From positions 1 to 5,847 of the forward strand of contig JAIRWZ010000132.1 in the NCBI GenBank assembly GCA_031268615.1: DNA of 5,847 bases, read 5' to 3'. Numbering within the stretch: position 1 is the stretch's first letter; each line of letters opens with the position of its first letter. A program made the translations under genes and the position numbers. The notes below the pieces were generated by a model. It saw only the letters and a program-made list of their open reading frames with translations. It was not told the DNA's origin and ran no database searches. This stretch comes from Actinomycetes bacterium. GTDB lineage: Bacteria; Actinomycetota; Coriobacteriia; WRKU01; WQUG01. This document shows, one piece after another, positions 1-5,847 of the stretch.

Positions 1-17
1 GTGTGCTCTTCCGATCT
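1..17 (+). other. Residual Illumina TruSeq read-2 adapter (not genomic)
   Basis: The bases GTGTGCTCTTCCGATCT are identical to the last 17 bases of the standard TruSeq read-2 adapter, including the terminal T that ligates to A-tailed inserts. The match ends exactly where a plausible coding frame takes over at base 18 (AA ATC CTG CGT...). This is therefore library sequence left on a contig end. It matters for annotation because the last adapter T creates a false TAA at 17-19 in the frame of the first gene. Confidence 0.93.
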
Positions 18-2392
18 AAATCCTGCGTTTCGTCAATGAATTATTCTGTCATCCAAAACTGCTCGCGGACGCCTCATTGCCACTGGGCAGCGTCGATACC
101 CTTCCCGCCGACCTGCCTGTGCCGACCCCTGCCCACGTTCGTGCTTTGGAATTGACGCTCACTGGTCCGCGCCTTTCCTTTCAGGACGCCCTGCAGCAAG
201 CCGAAGCGCGCTGGATTGCCGACCGCTTTGAAGAAATTCTGGCTGACCCGATGGCTGCGCGCAGCGCCGACGACTTGGTGGTGCTGGTCTTTCAACACAG
301 CCACGCCAGACCTATTGCTGACGAGCTGTCCCGTCGCGGACTGGCAGTTCAAATTTTAGGCGACACGAATTTCCTGAACCTTCCCCCCATCCGCCTTGCC
401 CGCGATTTGCTGCGGGTTGTGCGGAACCCAGCCGATCCCGAACCCTTTCTGCGTCTGTTGCTAAGTCCTTTTGGCAGACTCAGCGATCGCGGGATTTACG
501 AGTTGGCGGCCTCGCGCGGGGACTACGGCAACAGAGAGGAGCGAGCGCGTCCACTCTGGCAAGCGGCACACGAGGCACAGCTTTCCGACAGCGGAGATGC
601 TTGTGAGCTGGCCGCTGTTGTGGCAACAATAGAGGCAGCGCGCAGTCGCATTGGGGTGATGGCGCTGTCGGAAGTTTTGACGCGTGCTTTTGCCGAGCGG
701 GGTGTTGACGACTACTATCTGTCACGCGGACAGGCGGGTCGCCAAGCGTGGGCGAATTTCCGTAAACTCTGTCGTCTGTCGGATGTTTTTCAAACCGAAG
801 GTCACGATAGCCTGGACTTTGCCGCGCATTTGGATCGGATGGAAGAAGCTAATGCGAAGATTGAGGCGGAAAGTCTCAGCCCTCGCGACCAGTCGCGCAT
901 ACGCATTATGACGGTACACCGGGCAAAAGGTTTGGAATTTCCGGTTGTGGCGGTGGCGCTGGCCTCCTGTTACCGTGTTAATCATCTGTATAATGCTCAG
1001 TTCCTGTCGGGGACTGACGCACAGGGTCGCCTGGACTGGGAATGGAAACTGAACGATGACGACGTCGAAACGTGCAGTAAGGGCTATGAACAGCGCAAGG
1101 CCGACGCACTGGCGCGTGACGACGCTGAAGATATTCGCAAGCTCTACGTTGCCTGCACGCGAGCCTGTCACACGCTGTTATTGAGTTACGGTACCGGCAC
1201 AAGCGCTACGGCTAGGACAGATGGACGCTGTGGCCTTGGACCACTTGTGGCAGAAGCGGTCCGCTCTCTGCCTGAGTCCTGGCGTCCCGTTATTGAGAAA
1301 CAAGCGTTTTGCGCTGCTGACTTTGAGGGGCCTGTCCATCCTGATGACCAACCTCTTCCGACCAACCTCATGCCGCCGCGTCCCGCGGTCACACCGTCGC
1401 TGGCGTCGGTTGCGGCTGTTGACTTCGACATTCGTCAGATTTCCGCCTCTGATATCACGGCCCATGTGCGCTGCCCTCTGCGCTTCTACCACTTTAATCT
1501 GTTGCGCGCAGGACAGCTGCGCTCGCCCGATCCGCAGGCCGCTGCCAACCGAGGCTCGCTGATACATCTCTTGCTGGAAACTGTTGGGCGCAGCAAAGGT
1601 AATCTGGACCGGTCGCGCATAGAGGCAATCTGTGCGCAGCACGACGTGGACCCGGAAGATAAGGCCGGTATGGACGCACTCACTTCGGTGCTACGCAATT
1701 ATCTGGCCTCGCAAACTGCCGATGACCTGGCAGCGTGTTCGCGCGTTGAATACGAGTATCCCTTCTACCTGAAACTGAACGACGACAATGGCAGCGACGG
1801 CGGTGACGACAACAGCGACGGCGACAATGGCAGCGATAACAACAGTAGCGATAACAGCGACAACAGCGACGACGACAACAACAGCAACGGCAACGACGGC
1901 CGCGGTCGCGCGAAAAACCCCCACAGCCACAAGTCAAACGCGGCAAACTATCTGTACCTGCATGGCTTCATTGACGCGCTGGGGTACCGGACGGACGGCA
2001 CGGCGCTGGTCGTGGACTACAAAACGGGTGGTCAGGCGGACGAGGAGCAAGCTAAAAAAGAGCAGGAATACGAACCGCAAGCGGCGGTATACGCGCTGGT
2101 AGCGTTGACCCTGGGCGCTCACCGGGTCGAAGTGCGCATGCTGCGCCCCGAAGTCCCCGACGCGAAGGACCCGACCCAGGCCCAGACATTTTCCTGGACC
2201 TGGGATGCTGCCGAGCGTCACAATCTGGAGGCGCGCATGCTGAACTATGCTCGCGCCATGCGCCGGACAGGACGCGGGGGACGGGCGCATACACTGGGCC
2301 CACCGGAGCCTGCGCCCGATGAGCGGACCTGCCAGTTCTGTGCGATTGCCCCGCAGCTCTGCGGGCGCAAGCGGCGTATAATGGACAGTTAA
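18..2392 (+). CDS. UvrD/AddA-type helicase-nuclease, C-terminal part (5' end missing)
   Basis: This is a superfamily 1A helicase fused to a RecB-family PD-(D/E)XK nuclease, the architecture of AddA/AdnA/B-type enzymes that unwind and resect double-strand breaks before recombination; it would act in the cytoplasm. The Walker A and DExx parts lie upstream of the window. The frame opens with ILRFVNELF (20-46), typical of the end of helicase motif IV. Motif V is IRIMTVHRAKGLEFP (899-943) and motif VI is LYVACTRA (1142-1165, Arg codon 1160). The nuclease domain starts near 1440: His in GSLIH (codon 1565), Asp in FIDAL (1973), DYK in VVDYKTG (2015-2023), and QxxxY (Gln 2078, Tyr 2090). Cys codons at 1472, 2330, 2339 and 2360 match the AddB/Cas4-type 4Fe-4S pattern, here with C-x2-C-x6-C at the end. 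A 41-codon DNSG tract interrupts the domain at 1778-1900. A gene caller would start at TTG 77, but homologous-looking sequence continues upstream and the TAA at 17-19 is adapter-made, so the gene is 5'-truncated. AddA proper usually lacks the Fe-S cysteines, so the exact subfamily is unsure. Confidence 0.93.
1778..1900 (+). repeat. RRY trinucleotide tract encoding a 41-residue Asp/Asn/Ser/Gly insert
   Basis: All 41 consecutive codons are purine-purine-pyrimidine, so the protein here contains only Asp (14), Asn (12), Ser (8) and Gly (7). All serines use AGC/AGT, none TCN, which points to expansion at the nucleotide level (slippage among GAC, AAC, AGC and GGC units) rather than selection for serine. 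The insert lies in the nuclease domain between a strand ending FYLKL and the strand carrying YLHGFIDAL, where a surface loop or beta-turn is expected. It is followed by a short basic stretch (GRGRAK, then His/Lys). The frame stays open across it and all nuclease motifs downstream are intact. The DNA is degenerate, not a clean microsatellite. The tract also produces Val/Ala-, Thr/Ala- and Cys/Arg-rich false reading frames on both strands. Confidence 0.9.
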
Positions 2393-2400
2393 TGGACAGT
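2379..2400 (+). repeat. Perfect 11-bp tandem duplication across the stop codon
   Basis: TAATGGACAGT occurs at 2379-2389 and again, directly abutting, at 2390-2400. The first three bases of the second copy (2390-2392) are the TAA stop of the helicase-nuclease gene. If the second copy is removed, the frame would read on through 2401-2412 and end at TGA 2413-2415, three bases before the next gene's ATG. The duplication may thus have shortened the protein by four codons and widened the gap between the genes. An assembly or replication-slippage origin are both possible. Confidence 0.85.
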
Positions 2401-2404
2401 GGGG

Positions 2405-2412
2405 AAGGGGGA
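2405..2412 (+). promoter_or_regulatory. Ribosome binding site of the small membrane protein
   Basis: AAGGGGGA ends six bases before ATG 2419 and contains a long G-rich Shine-Dalgarno-like core. It decides for ATG 2419 over the ATG at 2412, which overlaps the site and is out of frame, stopping after nine codons. Confidence 0.7.
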
Positions 2413-2418
2413 TGACAC

Positions 2419-2691
2419 ATGCCGGTGACCGGGCCCACTAATGACATACTGATACCGTCTGATAGCGGGCTATCGACCGTCCTCTACACGAACAATTCGT
2501 ACCTCTGGTGGATGCTGTTTCTGTTTCTGGCCGCGACCGTGGCCTTGGTCTACATGATACTTTCCGCGCGCATCCGTCGCGCAAAACGGCGTTTGGCGGC
2601 AACGGTAACTGCCGACGACGATTTGCCCCCAGAGCCGACCACCGACACCGCTCCCTCTCCGGCTCCGACTTCGACGGCGAAGAAGGAGTGA
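2419..2691 (+). CDS. Small single-pass membrane protein, function unknown
   Basis: I do not recognise this 90-residue protein. What can be seen: a polar N-terminal segment (1-27) without basic residues, one strongly hydrophobic aromatic-rich helix at about 28-48 (starting YLWWMLFLF), a basic cluster at 51-58 (RIRRAKRR), and a low-complexity Pro/Thr/Ala/Asp tail ending in Lys-Lys-Glu. By the positive-inside rule the N terminus would lie outside and the tail in the cytoplasm. There is no lipobox and no cleavable signal peptide with a basic N-region. It starts 26 bases after the helicase-nuclease stop with a strong ribosome binding site, so it is probably translated from the same transcript. The high hydrophobicity plus a defined RBS argue that it is real, although no domain supports a role. 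It could be a membrane anchor or partner, or simply an unrelated operon member. Confidence 0.78.
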   Translation: MPVTGPTNDILIPSDSGLSTVLYTNNSYLWWMLFLFLAATVALVYMILSARIRRAKRRLAATVTADDDLPPEPTTDTAPSPAPTSTAKKE

Positions 2692-2703
2692 GTACTGAGC
2701 CTG

Positions 2704-2723
2704 CCCCCGGCTTTGACCGGGGG
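2704..2723 (+). other. GC-rich hairpin in the gap before dinG
   Basis: CCCCCGG (2704-2710) and CCGGGGG (2717-2723) form a perfect 7-bp stem around the 6-base loop CTTTGA, extendable by one G-T pair. It sits 12 bases after the stop of the membrane protein gene and 41 bases before the dinG ATG. There is no T-tract after it, so it is not a standard intrinsic terminator. It could be a weak or partial terminator, an attenuator, or an mRNA processing or stability element between the cistrons. Confidence 0.5.
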
Positions 2724-2753
2724 TCCATACCCGCACGGTCCTCCTTGTGTGCT

Positions 2754-2757
2754 AGGG
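2754..2757 (+). promoter_or_regulatory. Probable ribosome binding site of the exonuclease-helicase
   Basis: AGGG ends seven bases before ATG 2765. It is short, but the spacing is right. An in-frame TAG at 2753-2755 bars any earlier start, so ATG 2765 (or, less likely, the GTG directly after it at 2768) must be the initiation codon. Confidence 0.55.
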
Positions 2758-2764
2758 TACTTAC

Positions 2765-5700
2765 ATGGTGAAAATCGACCCGCTAGAAATTGCTACTCAT
2801 CCTGACTTGGCGCAGCTGCTGGACTGTAGCGCGGGTGACGCCACGTTTGCGCGCTATACTGCTGCCACTGACCGTGCCGGTCGTGTCTCCTACGGTTTGG
2901 ATGAGCCTGAAATCTGTCTGCTGGACGTCGAAACAACAGGTCTGGACCCCGGCGCTGACGAAATCATTGAAATCGCCATTGCGCGTATGCGCGGTCCGGA
3001 AATTGTGGCCGAATACTCTACCTTTGTCCGACCACGAAGGACGGTTCCTCCCCTCATTTATGACTTGACCGGTATTGAATCGCGCGATTTAGAGACTGCG
3101 CCAGACATCGTTGAGGTCATCGAGGCTGTACGCGCCTTTATTGGGGATGCGGATATCATTGCCCACAATGCCGGTTTTGACCGGGCTTTCGTGCAGGCGG
3201 CCGTCGGGCTGCTGCCCGGAGCGTGGCTGGATTCCCTGGTCTTGCTGCGGTTGGGGCTGCCGGGCCTGCGTTCGTACAAACAAGAAAATCTAATGCGCGT
3301 TTTTTGCCCCGAAACCGCACGTCGCGCCCACCGCGCCTACTTTGATGTGCGGGGATTGTGTACGCTCTGGCGCGTGGCGCTGGCCTGTTGCGCGGACCTT
3401 GAGCCGGGGATGCAACTATCGTTGGCTGGCCTGGTCGGTGGCCCGGAAGCGGCGTGGCTGTCGCGCCTGGCGGAATGTCGAACAGAGGGGCGAGTCGGCA
3501 ATCTGGCCCGTCCGAACCTGCGCACATTGCGCGAAGTTTGTTTGCAGAATCATGAGAAGGGGAGTGAGCGCGTCCAGAATCTGCGCGATGCCTTAGGGGA
3601 AACTCTGGATATTCCTGACAGTCAACAACTGGCGCGTGACCTGTCAGGCGATGGACTGGCTGGCGCTCTGTATCCCGACTTTGAGCCGCGGCCTGAACAG
3701 TTGGAAATGGCAGCCGCTATCGCTCGCGCACAGGAAGAACAGCGCCATGTGGTGATTGAGGCCGGTACGGGCGTGGGCAAATCGCTGGCCTATTTGGTTT
3801 GTCTGGCACGGTTGGCGCTGGGCAATGGTATCAGCGTAGGCGTGGCGACAAAGACCAATACGCTGACCGATCAGCTGATGTATCGTGAATTGCCGGCGCT
3901 GTCTGCGGCGCTGGAAGCAGAAGGAGCCGGACGTCTGCGCTATGTTGCCTTAAAAGGCTACGACCATTACTTGTGTTTGCGCAAATTGGACACGGCGCTG
4001 CGCGATGTCTTGCCCGCTCTGGCGGGTGGAGCAGAGACGGAAGTAAGGGAGAGAGCGGCGGGCACGGGTGGCAATCTGAACCTGGCCTTGGCGCAGCTGC
4101 TGTCGTGGGTGGCACAGACTGCCTGGGGCGAAATGCGGCCTTTGAACCTGGGTTTGCCGTCAGGGGACCGTGCCTTGCTTACCTGCAATGCGCGCGATTG
4201 CAACAAGCGCCGCTGTCGTTATTGGCGCGTGTGCTATTTGCAGGGTATCCGCCGTCGCGCAAAGACCTCGCACCTTGTGGTGACCAACCATGCGCTGTTG
4301 TTTCGCAATGCCTCACTGGAAGGGTCAATTTTGCCACCAATTCGGTATTGGTTGGTTGACGAAGCTCATAATGCAGAAGCTGAGGCGCGCAAACAGTTGG
4401 CTCAAAGTCTGGAAGCACAGGAAGTTTCTGCTTTGTTGCGCCAGTTAGGTGGTGGGCGTGGCTCAATTGCAAATCGTGCAAAGCGCTACGCGCGCACGCA
4501 GTATCAAGAAGGAGACGAAACCCTTGGCGCCATTACTGCCGCCGCAGCAGCCTGCGAGCAAGAGCAGGCTCTTGCCGAAACCTTGGCGGGCAATTTTTGG
4601 CACGCTACCGGTAAGGCGGCGGAAGCGGTAGCACAGTTGCTGAAACCCAGTGAACGTGCCCGACAAAAGGCTGATACGCGTTTTGCACGTTCCCTGTGGA
4701 TTAACGATGAGCTGCGCGATACGCCAGCATGGGCGACACTGACAGAAAATGGGCGTACTTTGTATGGAGCCTTGCAAACAACAGCAAGCGCTGCACGCAC
4801 GCTCTTACGCGCCGTATCAATTGAGGATGCAGAGCAGCTGGGCGATACCTCAACAGGGGACTTTGGGCAATCCAAGGCAGCGACGGAACTGGCGGATTTG
4901 GTTGGCGTTATTTCTGCCTTGGAACAAACCGCAGAAATCCTGGCCACGGTCATTGGACAGCCTGACCCCAGCTTGGTGTATTCCTTTGTTGCTCCGGTGT
5001 CTGTTGACACGAAGCAGCTGTCCCGCGCACGTTTTGAAGTGCAAGAACTGGACGTAGGCGCTCGTATTGTTGATGAACTGTTAGCTTCGGCGCTCTCCGT
5101 CACCTTTACGTCGGCAACACTGGCGGTAGGCGATGACTTCAGCCGGTTCACCCGGGGAGTAGGATTGGACCGTTTGCCTCCTGAGCAGGGTTTTGACACC
5201 TTGCTTCTGGTCAGTGGCTATGACCTGCCTGCGCAAATGCGGATATTTGTGCCCGTCGATTTGCCCGATCCACGTGACTCGTGTTGGCGGAAAGCGTTTG
5301 AAGATTTACTGGAATCCATTCATCACGGAGCCGGCGGGGGAACGCTGACGCTCTTTACAAATCGCGCCGACATGCGGGGAGTATATGAGAATTTGCGTCA
5401 ACCGCTTTCCCGCCTGGGCATTGAATTGTTATCGCAATCCACGTCAGTCTCTCCGAAAACATTGGCCGATCGTTTTGTTGCCGATTCGAAGACCTCATTA
5501 CTTGCCACTAAATCATTCTGGGAGGGGTTCGACGCCAGGGGCGATACGCTGCGCTGCGTTGTTATCAGTAAGATTCCCTTTCAACCACCTACCGATCCCC
5601 TGTCTCTGCAACGCGAACAGGTCGATTCGCGCGCCTGGGGTCACTTTGCTTTGCCCGACGCGATACTTGAGCTGAAGCAGGCGGTCGGACGATTAATTCG

Positions 5701-5847
5701 CTCGACGACTGACCGTGGCTGTGTGATTATTGCCGATTCTCGTATCGCAACCAAGGCCTATGGCGCGCGCGTTCGTGCTTCTCTACCCGTTGAGGTCGAG
5801 CAACTCTCCACCAGCGCCATCATAGAAGAAGTCCACCAGTTTTATTA
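2765..5847 (+). CDS. dinG: DnaQ-type 3'-5' exonuclease / DinG-family helicase fusion (3' end cut)
   Basis: This two-domain DNA-repair enzyme has an N-terminal DEDDh exonuclease and a C-terminal XPD/DinG-type superfamily 2 helicase, as in the exonuclease-DinG proteins of Gram-positive bacteria. After a roughly 50-residue leader, the exonuclease shows Asp54/Glu56 (LLDVETTGLD), His134-Asn135...Asp139 (AHNAGFD) and His189-x4-Asp194, a full catalytic set. A linker of about 110 residues leads to the helicase: FEPRPEQLEMA, Walker A EAGTGVGKS (332-340, Lys339), motif Ia-like TKTNTLTDQL, Fe-S cysteines Cys404, Cys479, Cys484 and Cys490 with the E. coli DinG spacing C-x4-C-x5-C, VVTNHALLF, DEAH (532-535), TSATL (782-786), LFTNR, SFWEGFD (917-923), KIPFQPPTDP and QAVGRLIR (972-979). 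The family unwinds DNA 5'-3' and can remove R-loops and D-loops; activity here is inferred. 1027 codons are open and the window ends on TA, so the stop may be one base away. The frame is continuous, with no frameshift. It lies 73 bases after the membrane protein gene and is likely co-transcribed. Confidence 0.95.
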   Translation, partial: MVKIDPLEIATHPDLAQLLDCSAGDATFARYTAATDRAGRVSYGLDEPEICLLDVETTGLDPGADEIIEIAIARMRGPEIVAEYSTFVRPRRTVPPLIYDLTGIESRDLETAPDIVEVIEAVRAFIGDADIIAHNAGFDRAFVQAAVGLLPGAWLDSLVLLRLGLPGLRSYKQENLMRVFCPETARRAHRAYFDVRGLCTLWRVALACCADLEPGMQLSLAGLVGGPEAAWLSRLAECRTEGRVGNLARPNLRTLREVCLQNHEKGSERVQNLRDALGETLDIPDSQQLARDLSGDGLAGALYPDFEPRPEQLEMAAAIARAQEEQRHVVIEAGTGVGKSLAYLVCLARLALGNGISVGVATKTNTLTDQLMYRELPALSAALEAEGAGRLRYVALKGYDHYLCLRKLDTALRDVLPALAGGAETEVRERAAGTGGNLNLALAQLLSWVAQTAWGEMRPLNLGLPSGDRALLTCNARDCNKRRCRYWRVCYLQGIRRRAKTSHLVVTNHALLFRNASLEGSILPPIRYWLVDEAHNAEAEARKQLAQSLEAQEVSALLRQLGGGRGSIANRAKRYARTQYQEGDETLGAITAAAAACEQEQALAETLAGNFWHATGKAAEAVAQLLKPSERARQKADTRFARSLWINDELRDTPAWATLTENGRTLYGALQTTASAARTLLRAVSIEDAEQLGDTSTGDFGQSKAATELADLVGVISALEQTAEILATVIGQPDPSLVYSFVAPVSVDTKQLSRARFEVQELDVGARIVDELLASALSVTFTSATLAVGDDFSRFTRGVGLDRLPPEQGFDTLLLVSGYDLPAQMRIFVPVDLPDPRDSCWRKAFEDLLESIHHGAGGGTLTLFTNRADMRGVYENLRQPLSRLGIELLSQSTSVSPKTLADRFVADSKTSLLATKSFWEGFDARGDTLRCVVISKIPFQPPTDPLSLQREQVDSRAWGHFALPDAILELKQAVGRLIRSTTDRGCVIIADSRIATKAYGARVRASLPVEVEQLSTSAIIEEVHQFY

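Noticed and set aside
722..1171. 149-codon open frame on the - strand
   Set aside because: It is antisense to helicase motifs V and VI, with no ribosome binding site or domain that I can identify.
1778..1900. RTX-like calcium-binding nonapeptide repeats
   Set aside because: The tract is rich in Asp, Gly and Asn but has no regular nine-residue period and no aliphatic residue at fixed positions. It is inside a cytoplasmic enzyme.
1680..1946. Cys/Arg-rich, Val/Ala-rich and Thr/Ala-rich frames on both strands around 1680-2102
   Set aside because: These are shadows of the RRY codon tract in other frames. Their odd composition follows directly from the trinucleotide pattern, and the sense frame has the conserved nuclease motifs.
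2704..2723. Standard intrinsic terminator
   Set aside because: The stem is good but no run of T follows, so I recorded it only as a hairpin.
2713..2758. Possible promoter in the gap before dinG (TTGACC at 2713-2718)
   Set aside because: No -10-like hexamer lies 16-18 bases downstream, and the -35-like sequence is part of the hairpin. TAGGGT at 2753 is far too distant.
2508..2771. Open frame on the + strand overlapping the membrane protein gene and reaching the dinG start
   Set aside because: The overlapped frame 2419-2691 has a strong ribosome binding site and a clear membrane helix, while this one has neither. A GTG at 2688 following AGGAG is too close to that site to be a convincing start.
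2790..3068. 92-codon + strand frame inside the start of dinG
   Set aside because: It is out of frame with the exonuclease motif I at 2918-2940 and has no supporting features.
4504..5199. 231-codon open frame on the - strand, Ser-rich
   Set aside because: It lies wholly antisense to the helicase domain of dinG, has no recognisable domain and a composition expected from reading GC-biased codons backwards.

Overview
The window holds two partial genes and one complete gene, all on the + strand in one close-packed row. It is coding almost end to end. The genes are the 3' part of a large UvrD/AddA-type helicase-nuclease (18-2392), a small single-pass membrane protein of unknown function (2419-2691), and a DnaQ-exonuclease/DinG-helicase fusion (2765 to the window end). 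There is no RNA gene, CRISPR array, insertion sequence or phage gene that I can support.

Organism: this is a bacterium with moderately high GC content, judged by eye. The exonuclease-DinG fusion is known from Bacillota and is also expected in other Gram-positive-type lineages. Family resemblance and the pairing with an AddA-like helicase-nuclease suggest an actinobacterial (perhaps Coriobacteriia-like) or clostridial-type genome. That placement is inference and weak. The first 17 bases match the 3' end of an Illumina TruSeq read-2 adapter, so the window is probably a short-read (likely metagenomic) contig with an untrimmed end, and the biological sequence starts at 18.

Layout: 1-17 adapter. 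18-2392 helicase-nuclease, entering at helicase motif IV, with motifs V and VI, a C-terminal PD-(D/E)XK nuclease domain and four cysteines placed like a 4Fe-4S cluster. A 41-codon stretch made only of Asp, Asn, Ser and Gly (all RRY codons) interrupts the nuclease domain at 1778-1900. 2379-2400 is a perfect 11-bp tandem duplication that carries the present stop codon. 2419-2691 is the small membrane protein, with a strong ribosome binding site. 2692-2764 is a 73-bp gap with a 7-bp GC-rich hairpin. 2765-5847 is the exonuclease-helicase, with an intact DEDDh active site, intact helicase motifs and intact Fe-S cysteines; the window stops two bases into a codon that could be its stop.

How the genes fit together: both large enzymes act on DNA ends or damaged DNA. 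The first is of the type that processes double-strand breaks for recombination. The second joins a 3'-5' exonuclease to a 5'-3' type (XPD/DinG family) helicase. Their shared strand and short gaps suggest co-transcription as a DNA-repair cluster, with the membrane protein an unexplained passenger. I see no sign of a wholly new system. The most unusual items are the RRY-codon tract inside the nuclease domain, the duplication at the stop codon, and the conserved-looking position of the small membrane protein.
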